Shown here piece after piece: positions 13,571-25,262 of a DNA stretch of 64,000 bases (positions are counted from its first letter, which is position 1; every line of letters starts with the position of its first letter). The notes below the pieces were generated by a model that worked only from the letters and a program-made list of their open reading frames with translations, ran no database searches and had not been told where the DNA came from. The position numbers and the translations under genes were made by a program. The stretch comes from Stercorarius parasiticus. Taxonomy: Eukaryota > Chordata > Aves > Charadriiformes > Stercorariidae. The stretch is taken from contig VWZL01002186.1 in the NCBI GenBank assembly GCA_013396915.1, positions 1 through 64,000 of the forward strand, read 5' to 3'.

Positions 13571-13993
13571 AAATACGTGAAAGTAATACTTTATTTAGTA
13601 GAATTGTTGTTCCAGAAAGTTATTAATCTGACTGTTGGAGGAGGACGTTAGCAAATCACTTCCCTCCTTCATACAGTACAAACAACAGAGCAGCCTTTGC
13701 GCTCCCCCACGAAACGCAGCGACCACTGAAGACAGACAGACTCACTATAGAGACGCACACAGCAATGTACTTTATCCTAAATGAACGCGTCACTATGAAG
13801 CAGAGTATATGGTTCAAGCAAATAAGAAGCCTGTTTCACAAAATACAGCAGATAAACACCTCTAATTTCCTACAGTACCACAGGCTGGTTTTTATAACGA
13901 GCAGGTGGCGTGATAATCTTAGCATCGCGTCGAGTCTTGAAGTCAACACCTCTTGCAGCACACTGCACAAGAACACTGACCGGGAGGAATTCT
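13571..13993 (-). other. Possible terminal exon of a minus-strand transcript (weak)
   Basis: On the minus strand an acceptor-like TTTTGCTAATTACAG ends at 13,994. It is followed by an open frame reading EFLPVSVLVQCAARGVDFK and ending YKNQPVVL at a TAG (13,870-13,872). About 275 bases further on, AATAAA occurs on the minus strand (13,590-13,595), a plausible 3' UTR length. The segment lies 1.1-2.2 kb downstream of the CpG island when read leftwards, where a terminal exon of a compact gene could sit. A second frame through the same segment is also open. The peptide matches no family I recognise, and no good internal exon links it to the island. Chance is a serious alternative. Confidence 0.15.
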
Positions 13994-15124
13994 CTGTAAT
14001 TAGCAAAACCGAGATATGTCATGTTAATATGATTCCTCTTGATTCCTGGCATTCCTCAAGAAAGCAATTTTAACAGAATTTAGTTTGTAATAATTGATTT
14101 ATCAAGCAACTGACACTTATCCAGCAGAAATACAGCTGCTGCAAAAACCACTCCCTCTACAAAAGCCTCTTCAAAACCAGCACTCCACTCCCTCCCTCCT
14201 TTCCCTGTCCCTACCACCCCTCTTTCAAATGAAAGAATACTGCAATTCCCAGTGCATCAGGGCACCTTTACAGATCCATGAGGCCTCTAAAAAAATCCAC
14301 CTCATGCTTCCGGATTAAAACCTCCATCGCAATAGAAGCTGAAAGCCTCACACGCCTTACTCTGTCAGTCCAGTGGTCCCACACAGTCCAGTATTTCACC
14401 TCAGCATCAGTCAATAGCAGGATCCTTCCCAGAAGGAAAAGTTCTGAAATACAGTACTTTCATGTTAACATATTGATGATGGGGTTTTGCTAGTTATTTC
14501 ACGACGACTATGAAACAGAAGAAGTAGAAGAGTTGTATTTCTTGGTTTTAACAGAAGGGCCTATTTAATAGAAGAGATGAACAAGAGTTTGTTTCTGTGG
14601 AGAGCCTCCCATAGAAGAGCTGTAACGAAGCCTAAAAAGAAACCAAACTCAAAGACACTTAGTGAATTTCCAGTCCACGATCATTCCTCGCTCATAGAGG
14701 GGACTATGAAAAAAAAAAAAAATACAAGACTTCACTAAGTTTACACAGAATACAGCAAAACATAAAAGATCCCAGCCCCGTATTGCTAAACATTTTTTTA
14801 AAATACAAAATCCCAAGGGACTTTCCAACCTAAGCGTAAAGAGACAGAGGTACAGGCAGACTGATGAAAGGACGAGCAGGTAAGGACGAGCTCATACCGA
14901 TCAGCATAATAAAGAGACACAGGATACCAGTTGCCCAGCCACTGCCAAGTTTCTAAGTGATTGGGGTTTTTTTTCTTTGGGGATTTTTTTTTTTTGGGGG
15001 GGGGCGCACCTCCGTGGATTATAGTCAGTTATCTTAAGGAAGAGTGTCACGGAGACCAACAGCAGGCTGTATGAGTTTTTAGAGAGGATTTGGTCTAACA
15101 CACATGAAAAAGCACATTTTCTAG
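13994..15124. other. Unique sequence between candidate exon and CpG island
   Basis: No supported gene. Low-complexity elements are an A14 run (14,709-14,722) and a T12-G9 block (14,984-15,004). On the minus strand, 14,902-14,954 encodes a hydrophobic stretch (GWATGILCLFIMLIG) followed by a GTATGAG donor-like site. The upstream AG has no pyrimidine tract and is preceded by poly(A), so this exon is not supported. Confidence 0.5.
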
Positions 15125-15802
15125 GAGGCATCTTTTTTCACACGCGGCGAACTGGCAGCGCAGACCCTCCCACCTTTGTATCTTGCCACCGCACGGGAGA
15201 CAATAGGTAGGACAGGGGAAGACACCAGGAAAAAAAGGGACAGAGCAAGGAAGACAAGTATTTTTTCAGGAGCCGGGCTGGCAGCCGGAGAGCCGGGCGA
15301 ACAAAGAAGGGTGTGATGTGCTGAAAAGCAACAAGCCACTGAAGGCACGAAAAAACACAAACCCACCTCCTGCTTCCCAGCAGGAGAGCGGGGACCGGGG
15401 GAAGGTACGCCAGGACCACGGAGGAGAAAGATGCAGCAGCCGAACAAAAGGGTGGTGGTTTGTCTTTTTTTAAAGGCCCGAAAGGGCGAGCGGGCAGCGC
15501 CGGCGCACGTGAAACGGCGACCGGCGGCGGCACTATCCGGGTCGGGCTCCGGGAGGGGAGGGAGGAGCGGGGCCACCTCCAGCTCCCTCTCTCGGACACG
15601 CCGCCTGCCGCCGCGCCTCCCCAGCACGACCGGTCCCATCCCCTCACAGCGGGCAGGCGGACCCCCCGGCGCCCACAGACCTCTGCCTTCCACAGACGCG
15701 GGCCCGGGGGAGCCCGCAAACGCCCTCGTCGCACCGCTCCGCCGCTGCCGGGGCGGGGGGCACGGCCGGGGCAGCCCCACGTGGGCCGGACGCTTTCCGT
15801 CC

Positions 15803-16041
15803 NNNNNNNNNNNNNNNNNNNNNNNNNNNNNNNNNNNNNNNNNNNNNNNNNNNNNNNNNNNNNNNNNNNNNNNNNNNNNNNNNNNNNNNNNNNNNNNNNN
15901 NNNNNNNNNNNNNNNNNNNNNNNNNNNNNNNNNNNNNNNNNNNNNNNNNNNNNNNNNNNNNNNNNNNNNNNNNNNNNNNNNNNNNNNNNNNNNNNNNNNN
16001 NNNNNNNNNNNNNNNNNNNNNNNNNNNNNNNNNNNNNNNNN
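15803..16041. other. Assembly gap (239 N)
   Basis: An unbroken run of 239 N lies in the middle of the CpG island. GC-rich sequence drops out of short-read bird assemblies, so the missing bases are probably CpG-island DNA and may contain transcription start sites or a first exon. The true length may differ. Open frames that run through the gap have no coding meaning. Confidence 0.99.
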
Positions 16042-16045
16042 CCCC

Positions 16046-16071
16046 ACCGGCCCCGCCCACCGGCCCCGCCC
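16046..16071. repeat. 13-bp tandem duplication with GC boxes
   Basis: The unit ACCGGCCCCGCCC occurs twice in direct tandem immediately right of the gap. Each copy holds a CCCCGCCC GC box (Sp/KLF-type site). The array may continue into the missing sequence, which would help explain why assembly failed here. Confidence 0.9.
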
Positions 16072-16183
16072 CGCCGCTCTCTTCGCGCTCCCGAGGAGCT
16101 TCCTGAATTAACCGCCCGCCGGCATCAAAGGCGCCCGCCCGCGCCGCCGGCCGCGGCCCCGGCCCGCACCACCAAGGGCGGCG

Positions 16184-16214
16184 CTGATTGGCCGGCGGGA
16201 GGCGGGGCGGAGTN
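16184..16214. promoter_or_regulatory. Inverted CCAAT box followed by GC box
   Basis: CTGATTGGCC (16,184-16,193) matches the NF-Y consensus in reverse orientation, and GGGGCGG lies 11-17 bases further right. An uncalled base sits at 16,214. NF-Y sites usually lie 60-100 bases upstream of the start site. That would suit a plus-strand start near 16,250-16,290, or a minus-strand start inside or next to the gap. Both are inferences. Confidence 0.6.
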
Positions 16215-16500
16215 AACGTGAGGTGGGCCCGGCCCGGGGGAGCGTAGCGGATCTGTGAGGAACGGTTGTGGTTTACCTAGGCCTGGTCTCGGCGACCCGG
16301 CGAGACAAGCCCTGGGACGAGGTTTACCGGCATAGCCGGGGTCGGGGCTCGGCCTGAGGCGAGTTACTCCGGCAGCCCTCGGCTACAGGCAGCACTCGGT
16401 CCCGGTTCCGCTGGGGGAAGTGTCAGGCACCTGCCCGCGGCTCTGCGGGGTGCAGTCACCCACCACCCCAGAGCTCGTGTGAGCCCCTTCGCCGCCGAGG

Positions 16501-19289
16501 GGAGAAGGTGTTTCACTCTCCTGCCTTTTTACGTCAGAAGTGTGTCACAGAATTGCAGCCGCCTCTGCTAACGGGGAGGGGGACGCGCTACACTCCGGGG
16601 GTCGTCCAGGCCCAAGGCGAGTACGGCTGTAGGGTCACACTGTGCTCCCCTGGTGGTTCCTGGCAGGGGTGCCCGTGGGCAGAGCCTGGTTTCCAGTGCC
16701 CATTGGGGGCATGAGGAAGGAGGAGCGGCGGTGGAACTGGCATCGCGGTGGGTGGTGTGAACAGGCCGAACACAGGCACAAAGAGACGTTTTGATGCATT
16801 ATCAGATGGTGTGAGGGAGCAGCCATATACAAATAGAGTACAGAAGAATTCTGAAAACAGAAAGACTATTTAACTATGTATTAAATGTTCATCTTTTTTT
16901 GGCAGAGGATTGGTAGAGATGTCTTCTGAGTAATTCGTATATATTTACAGGCTTGGTGGTAGGTCTCTCCATCAAACACAAAGAACATCTTCATAGATCG
17001 CACTTTAAAAACCTCTTGTGAAAGGAACAAAAAGCAGCGTACAGAACACTGAAATTGGATGAAGTGTTGCTCTCCCATAAAATAACACTGCAGCCAGACA
17101 GCCTGGCATGATAACTATGATTTGGAAGGGTTATTTTCTCCTGAAATCTGATTCCCCCCACCCCTGAAAGAATAACAGACTGAAGAGAATGCATTTTTTG
17201 AAATTGCATACTGCTACAGACAACGCTGATAGGAACGTTTCAAGTTTCTTGACTTTCCTGTAGTTTGAAAAATAGGCTGTGACTTCTCCTTAACGCTCCA
17301 CATGTAGCTAAATCTACTTAGACTTTAGTAAGAAGAAAGTAAGTTTAATAAAGCAACTGAGTGCATTCTGTGTGAACACTCAGTGTGTGGTTTTGCCCCT
17401 GCTCATGTGCTTGTTGATTCTAGTAGGAGCCTGGCACATGAGGACTGGCAACATGAGAAGAACAGAAGGATTTTCTATAGGTGCTAGCTGAGGCAGATCT
17501 TTTGTTGTCTGAATACTAGTGGCCTGATGGGGTGCACTTGTTTATGTTATTTTATTTTAACCAGTTAAGATTGCAATCTTACTTTACCAGGCAAAGGAAA
17601 AAAAAGTCACAATTTTAAAATCAATTTTGTTGACATCTAGATACGTCCAGAAATGCTGATTATAGTAAATGTTTTAGTTAATTTCATATAGTCCCATACT
17701 TCAGTATTCTACCTACTTTTTTTGTTTGTGAATAAAAGTGTATTGTATGCAAATACGAAACAGGTAGATTTTGACACTATGCAAAGTGGTTGAGGACTGG
17801 GATAACAACATGGTAAAGAGACTGATGGTTGTGGAAATTAGAGATAATTTTATCAATGCAGTCAGTGAAGGAGAAAATGACATCAGGAAATGTTGCCTTT
17901 GTCTGTCCCCAAATTAGACTGCTCCTTTTCAAAGTGAAAAGAATGTCTAGGAGCTGATAAAGTTCTGCTTCCTCCTGTGAAGCTTATCAGTTTATGGAGT
18001 TATTCAGAAAAACATCAACTTTCAGCTCAGCCGCTATTTAGAGTAATTTCTGTATGTAGACAAGTCATCCTACATAAAATTGTTGCACCTGGAATCACTA
18101 GCACCTCTTGCAGCTTGGAGCCAGGCACTATTTCAGCAGGGGCAGGTGCATCTTTATTTTATTAGTTCCCCGGCTCCTTTCTCAAATACTCAGGCTACAG
18201 CCAGGAACCAGGCCTGCTGGTTTTATCATATGTACTTAAGTATGTCATCAACCAACTGAAGTCTGACCCCAGATCATTGATTTTTTTTCCCCCTGTGAGT
18301 TATAAGATAATATAGTATGAAAAAGTTTAAGTGGTAAAACATGGAAGTTACAGAACTGATCCTGGAGATACCCGTCTGTTTCAGTTTACGCACAAGTTGT
18401 TGTTGAGATGACTTACGTGAAGGTGGATAACGCAGAAGTGGGGGATTTTCCAGGTGTTATTTCCCTGATACCAATCAGCTGCATATGGATACTTTGTCTC
18501 AAGTCACAATATAAGCTATTGTCCTATTATTCTGTGTGAAACAGTCCAACAACTGGAACAAAAATACGATAATATCACCAACGGTATTATCTGATCTGCC
18601 AGTCTCCCACAAAATACAGTATTTGACTGCAGAGCAATAGAAATAATCGAAATGAAGCCTCAAAAGTTAAATGTAACAGTGCAATAAGGAAATGAGCACT
18701 TCTTGTTCATTTATTACCATGTATTTCAGGGTAGTTTCACCTATGTTATTTTTAAACGCCGTGTTACAAAGTAGGTAACTGCACGGGCGTCCCTTAGGAA
18801 CATTAACAGAATGTTTCACAGAAGTCTGTGAGTATTGACATACAAACATACTGGAAGCCACGACATTCTGATAATGTTCAGAACATACATCCACAGAAGT
18901 TAGAAATTTCCACAACACCTTTTAAATCAGATGGTTTGTAAATTATTAGCAGTGTAGCTCTCCTGAGGGCACATTTTTGTCAGAGTGCAATAGGCTTTAA
19001 CTGCACGGCTCCCATTAATGTTAATGTTAAATCTTCACGCTGTAACTTATCCCACAGCGTGTAACACTACCCAGTGTTTTAAAGATAGGACCATATGTGC
19101 TGTGCTGAAATAGATAATGGGATTGAATTGAAGAGACCGTAGAAACCTCACACTGGAGATGTTTTGTGAACTCATCTGAAACACGCTCATGATTTATTTA
19201 GGTTGCCAGGTAGGCCTGTATATTTAGCTCTTTCTAACCGAGGGTTTCAACCCCAGGGAAGTAGGTATTTATTCTTTTTCGTTCTTCTA
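16501..19289. other. Unique sequence, no supported gene
   Basis: CpG content falls away after 16,500. No recognisable coding exon, repeat or RNA gene was found. If a plus-strand transcript starts in the island, this would be its first intron. Donor-like sites such as GAGAAG|GTGTTT near 16,508 exist but are not distinctive. Confidence 0.6.
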
Positions 19290-19410
19290 ACATGGGTAAA
19301 CAGGCACAGAGGTCGACAGACTTACACAAGGTCATGGCATGAGTCACTGCCGTGGCTAGGAATAGAATCCAGGAGACCTGATTGCCACTGCCCTCCTCCA
19401 AACACTGCCC
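19290..19410 (+). mobile_element. Ancient MIR/L3-like repeat relic
   Basis: The stretch contains, in order, degraded forms of the motifs shared by amniote MIR and L3 (CR1-clade) repeats. These are 'aaacaggcacagaggt', 'acttacacaaggtca', 'ggctaggaatagaatccagg' and then 'agacctgattgcc' followed by a C-rich tail. The order and spacing match the family, but many substitutions prevent deciding between MIR and L3. The element is long dead. A second relic with the same order lies at 61.4 kb. Confidence 0.55.
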
Positions 19411-20717
19411 CGTACTCCTAAATGAAAGCAGGGCTAATTTTATTTTTACGGAATACAAGGTGTCTGAAATCAATATAATGTTGTAACTTCCTACAGAGGG
19501 ATGCATTTATCTTTATGACCCTGAATCAGCGTTACTCGGGAGCTAGTCTTCCGATGGAAACCACACTCATTTTATAATGGTATGCTGGGAACATCATCAT
19601 AAAGGTTTTTACACATGCTGTGACACATTTTATCCATCAAATTCTAAAACAGTCAAGGTTTTGTAATTCTGTCCCAGAGATTACGTTTTGGATCGTTGGC
19701 TGTTCATAGTTACTGATTGTAATGGAAACATATTGAATATCATAATGGCATCATCAATCAAATATCATCGATTGGCATTGCTAATGCACCATTATGCTTG
19801 TGGATGCTCATTTGACCAATTTTGTCCTTGTTTGGTGCAGACAGGAGGAGAGAGAACTCGTGTGCCCTCCTTATTCAAAGAACATATTTAATATCCGGAG
19901 GAGGGAAGGGCAAACATGAGCGTCCCTCATACAAATCAGCAAGTGGCAGGGGCCTGCCAAACAGCTCTAGGTTCCTGTCAGTCATGTATTCTAAGGAAAA
20001 TTCAAGTAGAAGGGAGAGAAAACATAAGAATATATAGAGTGAGGCAACAATGGTAAGAAATTATATCACTTGCATTTTGATGGGAAAAATGTGGGGTGTT
20101 TGCAAGATGTTTGGTGTGTCCTTGCCTGCCTAATTGCCAGTATTACTGGTAAAGAAAATATTCAACAAGGGGATACAGAGGTGGCTTTTACATAGGTAGC
20201 AATTTTGGGTTGAGCTTGCATATTAGAAATCTTGTTCACTTCACATTTCTTTTAGTTTAAATAACGTGCAACTTTTTTTCCCCCGTAAGATTATCTCCTT
20301 CAGCAGGATAAAGCAGAGTCTAAAAGAGGCGTAAGAAAGGCATAAATGACCCTAGGCTCTAGGCTGACATTTACACAGAGGAGAATTTTATCCCAAATCT
20401 TCTTATGATTTCTTTTTTTAATAAGTCTCAAAACTGTCCAAATGTTAGTGAAAAGAAGTTGTACACCTTTGGGAATGAGATTATAAGAGACTGTTAATTC
20501 TGAGTAGCTGTAAAGCCGAAGTGAATCTAATAAAAATTAAAGAAATAAATTGTACCTTTAAACTTAACTGAGACAAGGAAAGAGAAAGAAAAGACATAAC
20601 ATTTTCTAGTATTTGCACATCCCACGATGACTCCTTCTTACATTATACATTCTCTTATACATTCTCACATCAACCTGAATTAGTGTTTATAGAATAGAAT
20701 ATTTTGTTATACCTTTC
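19411..20717. other. Unique sequence, nothing recognised
   Basis: No coding exon, repeat family or RNA gene was recognised on either strand. Base composition is ordinary and AT-rich. Confidence 0.6.
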
Positions 20718-20791
20718 TTTATATAAACAAAATAGAATGTTTTATTACTATTTTATTTATTTAACCAAATATTCTGTTTTGTTTATATAAA
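20718..20791. repeat. Inverted repeat, 26-bp arms
   Basis: The left arm (20,718-20,743) and right arm (20,766-20,791) are reverse complements at 23 of 26 positions and enclose a 22-base AT-rich spacer. The core of each arm is TTTATATAAACAAAATAGAA or its complement. A partial third copy of the motif ('agaatagaatattttgtta') lies just left of the hairpin at about 20,691-20,709. It could be an old inverted-repeat element, but the very AT-rich composition makes chance or slippage possible too. Confidence 0.8.
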
Positions 20792-23700
20792 TAAACGCAT
20801 GCCTCAAAATGTCCTTTTGCCATGCTTATTACACCTCAGAATGGACAGTAATGACTAACTGGAAACTCCAGTGGGATGTGATCTTGCAAATTACTTTTTC
20901 AGGCTTGGCCAGTTCTTCAAAGAGTAGCACCCAAAATGAAGCACAAAAGGGAATGAGTTTTGGTCAGTCATCTTGGCTAGCCAAAAGCTTAATGCACCAT
21001 AAAAGTCTTGGGAGGTTTTACGTGACCTGCTACACAGGGACATTTTGTTAAAGATGCATTTCAGCAGTGCTCTAGCAAAGTATTAAATAGAATAAGCGGA
21101 AGTAGTGGAAGTATTAAAGTGGAAATCCTGATTTTCATGTGAGAAGCAAAATAAAGATTCTGACTTCTGAACGAGAAGTTTCTGAGCATCTGAACCCCTT
21201 ACTTTCTGATGACGGATGATGTAATTCTAATATCCCAGCCAGCTGCTCATTTAGACAAGAGGATTTCTGCGTACATGAATTTCCTCTCCTGATGAGCTCC
21301 CGATGCCTTATTGACTGTACCCTGTGTTTTTGCTTTCAGAGCGGTTTGGTTTCAATTGTGGGCAAAGTGATTCCAGTGTATGGTTCACATATTTGGTTAT
21401 AAAGACTTAAGTGGTCGCTGGGGTAGGGGAGTGAAGCACAAGGCATTTTTTCAAATAGCCAGATTCCATCTGAAATGAGACCTCTGAAAATCAGCTACAT
21501 GAACACAAGGCAGGCTCAGAAAGAAGGATGGTTTGGGATTCTGCTTTCACGTGTTTCCCTTTCACGCTCAATACTGCAGGAGTAGGTGCTGTGAAAATGG
21601 GGACAGCGTGTCCTGTAAAGAAGGGTGAAGATGAAGAAAAGCTTGTTTTACCAATACCACAGTTACTGCAGTAATGGTCAGCTTTCTCAGATCTTCTTCC
21701 CCTCAAGACTGAAATATAACCCAAAATGCAGCAACTAGACACATGTATTCTCACTTAGGAATAATTTATTGCCTGGTGCCATTTTATGTAAATGGTCATT
21801 ACACATACAAATGTAGTAATGCAACTGCATTGCCACACGTCGAGAACCTCTGATAAAACTTTTAAGTTCATAAAATACACTTACAGGCTCCTTAATTGCT
21901 ACAGCAGAGAGCATTTCATTGCCCAAACATAGTGGAAGGATGATTGCTGTACATCCATTGTAGAATAACGATTCTGCCATAAAGGATATCCATCTTTAAA
22001 GCTGTTTTTTTCTTGAAGTACGATTTTTTTGAATACTTTGATGGTGTACGTGAGCCTACAGCCACACAGATATGTATGTAAACTCTTCTCAGATAAATAC
22101 TTTTATCATCTAAAGGAATAAAGTGCTCAAGGCAGAAGACAGGAATCTCTGGGAAATACACTACTGTGATGAATATATTTGTCAACCGAGTGCCATAGTG
22201 ATGAATTTCAGGGAAGATGAAAAGGTTTTTCATGACAGCAAGAAATTTGTAACTCAAAGAAGAGAAAATGAAGCAAACAGTTTGCATTTATCTTTGCATC
22301 TTAATAGACAACCTTATTTCTGTTTTCATGATGTTGTCTTCATTCTCATGCTAAAGGATTTCCATTTGTATAAAATATTAAAAAGAAATGGAGTCGTACA
22401 GGTAAGGATTAGTACTCTTGTCAGTCGCAGCAGTTAGAGAACCTAATATATGGTTATTTTAGTCTGGGGTTTTTCATTAGTCCTGATTCTAGAGCTGCTT
22501 TGGACCTGACAGTTGACATGCACAGAGAGAATGCATTAAAACACCTACAACTTTATTATTAATTACGATTTGATAACTTGCTCCCCCCGCCCTCCCCTAG
22601 AACATATGCCATGACAAATGAAATCAGAAAGGCGTTTCAGCTCTTTGCTAGCTGGGTCTGCTACTTCAGCGCTGAAATCGGTGTTTGTTTTCTTTTAGTA
22701 GGTGCAAAGATTGAGCCCTGAACGCAAGCAAGCTGCAGGCGGTGTGTTTTCTGTTCAGGATCTGTACTGATGAACATGCTCTCCCTCCTTCCCTGCCACA
22801 GCCTGAGTTTCTTAACTCATAGGGCATGCTGCGTAGCCTGTATTTTCATTTTTTAAATAGCAAAGTATCATGCTTTCCTTGGAAAAGTGGAGAGAGTAAC
22901 ATCCAGACCAGCCAGCACTGGAATGAAGGTAATTAAAGCTCTTTTACTGAAGACGTTAACACCAAATATTCCCTAAAGTACTGACTGTAGAGTTCTACAT
23001 TGCCATGAGGTGAATTTGCTAAATTTAAATTTATATACACAGAAATAGAATAATTAAATTGAAATACTGGAAAAGTTCCATGTAACATATTTGGCAATGG
23101 TTCTATACCAGCTACTGGTCTGTGCAATACAGTGTTGATTTAGGGAAAGTCTTTGCATTTGCACACATGCCCATTAGTAAGTGAAGCAGAACATGAACAT
23201 GTACTGAAAATGCTGCACACAGAATGGCTTTTTGTTTCTAAACCACAGGTTTTCCAAGTATATAAAATATTCTAAAATGAATTTATTAGGTTTTCAAGAA
23301 TTACGTCATGCAATCATACTGTGGAATTTAAAACACCTTGTGTTACCACAGTAGGTTTTAAGCTAAACATCCTCCAAAATATGAATCTTGGAAGACACTT
23401 GCCATTAGACCTGCCGTAGGTACAATATTAAGTAGCATCCTCCTTGCATTTGAAATATGGCTCAGACACCCCCACCCACACATAAATATATGTTGTACCC
23501 ATATAAATATATGTATTTCCTTATTGCTGTCGTTTAGAGCAGGCATTTGGTTATATGTGGAAGGTTTCATTCTATTGCTATTATTTGCATTAGTGCTATA
23601 GCTAAGGTTTCCCACTATCAGTTTCTTTTGCAACTTTCTATAAATACCAGAGCAACTAATTTCCAGCTGAAGAGAACCTGTTTCAGTGCCGGGCACTGTA

Positions 23701-25248
23701 CAAGCACAGAACAAAAAGGCAGCTTCTCTCCCAGAGATCATGCCCTGCAAGCCTGAGGCAAGAGGCAGCAGTGCAGGATGTGGAGACGAGGTGGCAGTGG
23801 TGGCTGGTGTCAGCTAATGGGTAACCTGAGCAGTGTTGGGTGTTCACGGGTGTGATGGTGGGGCGGGGTTGTGGCTGGATTAGCTTTTGGTGGGCTCCTC
23901 GCCATGAGCACGGCTGTGAGCTGTCGATGCCTGCGGCGAAGGGGCAGGACTGCCTGAGTGGTGACGGATGAGGCTTATGGGGTCCCTTCTTCTGGAGGTT
24001 TGTACGAAGGAGGTTATGGCTACAGCACTGCCCAGCTGAAGGTCAGGGCTGCTGACCTGCTGGGGGTGATTTCGAAGGTCTGAAACGTTCATGACAGCAA
24101 TAAACCAGTGAGGTCAGGCTGAGTGAATCTGGTCATGCTTTCAACACCTCCAGAAAATAAATATGTCCATCAGAGCATCACAGGGCATAAAAAGCCCTGA
24201 ATCCACAGCTCCCTGGCAGCTTTTTGGCAGAGGAAAGCAAGCTGTTTTGCTGCATGGTGCCTCAGCCCATGGTGCACCTTCCCTGGCCGCCCAGAACAGC
24301 CAGATGCTCTCCTTGCACTGCGGCTGCTCAGAAAATGGACCAGCTGTACTGCGGGATCGCGTCTGGTGTTAGAGATTATTAACTACTTCACTTGCAGAGA
24401 CCAGCTAGAATTGTGCCTCTCCTTGTGCCGAACAAATCAAAATAAAACATAGCTGCAAAGTCCTTTTACTGGCTAATACCTTTGCTGCTCCCCCACAAAA
24501 AAACCCAACACAACCCTTCACCTGACATCTGGTACTGACATTTACATCTTCAGGGCTGAAGACACTGTACCACCGGCCTCTCAGCATGGGAGCCCAGCGA
24601 TGCCCTCTGCACTGACGTGGCCAGACCCTGTGTAAAAGAGGCCGTAGCTGCTTAGTCTGTTATTAACTCACAAGGCAAAGCAGAAGTACTGTGCAAGGCA
24701 AAGTGATTTTGGCTGGGAATCAAGTATTCATCCACCTGAAATCAGTGTTCGTTTTCTTTTAGTAGGATTTTCGACAGGCTCATATGAGGCTGAGCCGTAT
24801 GAGGACACACAGGAGAGGAGAGGAGGGAAGAAGAAAGCTGGCACTTCAGTTATGGTAGTAAAAAGCTGCATATCTCAATGCAGGATATAGATCTGCCTGT
24901 ATATATTGGCAGGTCTGTGTGTGCTGAGCTGCAGATCTTCCCCTATGCAATCATTCTTGTGATTTCTCTTGGACCGTCAGCTATGTGGAGCTGGAACCGC
25001 CTCCCGATAGCCAATTTTCCAACTCTTTCAAGAGGCTTCAACGGCATAATAAATAATACATATTGGCGTACTCTGATCAACCATAAAGCCAAGAGGAGAT
25101 ATACATAATCAGAAACTTTCACTAGTTCATGGAAGGTTTTGATCTTCAGAGGGTTTGCGAAATTAAATCAGCAGGGTGGGGGGAAGCAATATTTCACGAG
25201 GATGACTGGCTGTTGGCAGGCTCCAGAGCAGGACATGACCCAAACCAG
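20792..25248. other. Unique sequence, no supported gene
   Basis: No recognisable exon or repeat family. Short homeodomain-like TAATTA/ATTAAT motifs occur near 22,555-22,572. Open frames such as minus 21,916-22,287 (123 codons) have no family signature and are within chance length. Confidence 0.6.
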
Positions 25249-25262
25249 TGTGTGTGTGTGTG
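25249..25262. repeat. (TG)7 microsatellite
   Basis: Seven TG units in a moderately GC-rich stretch. The short flanking open frames that read through it as VCVCV or HTHTH are artefacts of the repeat. Confidence 0.95.

Larger units (their letters stand above)
15125..16500. promoter_or_regulatory. CpG island / promoter region, direction unresolved
   Basis: Base composition changes sharply at about 15,125 from AT-rich to very GC- and CpG-rich and returns near 16,500. CpG is depleted elsewhere in the window, so this marks an unmethylated promoter-type island. It contains CACGTG E-boxes at 15,506-15,511 and 15,778-15,783 (core of the MYC/USF/MITF site). GC boxes lie at about 16,051-16,058, 16,064-16,075 and 16,201-16,210, and an inverted CCAAT box (ATTGG, the NF-Y site) at 16,187-16,191. 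There is no TATA box, typical of broad housekeeping or developmental promoters, which are often bidirectional. Several frames are open on both strands because the sequence is stop-poor, so no first coding exon can be chosen. The likely start-site zone is partly lost in the assembly gap. Confidence 0.85.

Noticed and set aside
14902..14954. Minus-strand hydrophobic exon candidate (GWATGILCLFIMLIG) with a good donor
   Set aside because: The upstream AG is preceded by poly(A) and C instead of a pyrimidine tract, and the frame has a stop at the putative acceptor.
15121..16221. Several long open frames on both strands through the CpG island (up to 308 codons)
   Set aside because: A large part of each is the run of N, and the rest is stop-poor GC-rich DNA open in several frames at once. 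No start context, domain or splice structure supports any of them.
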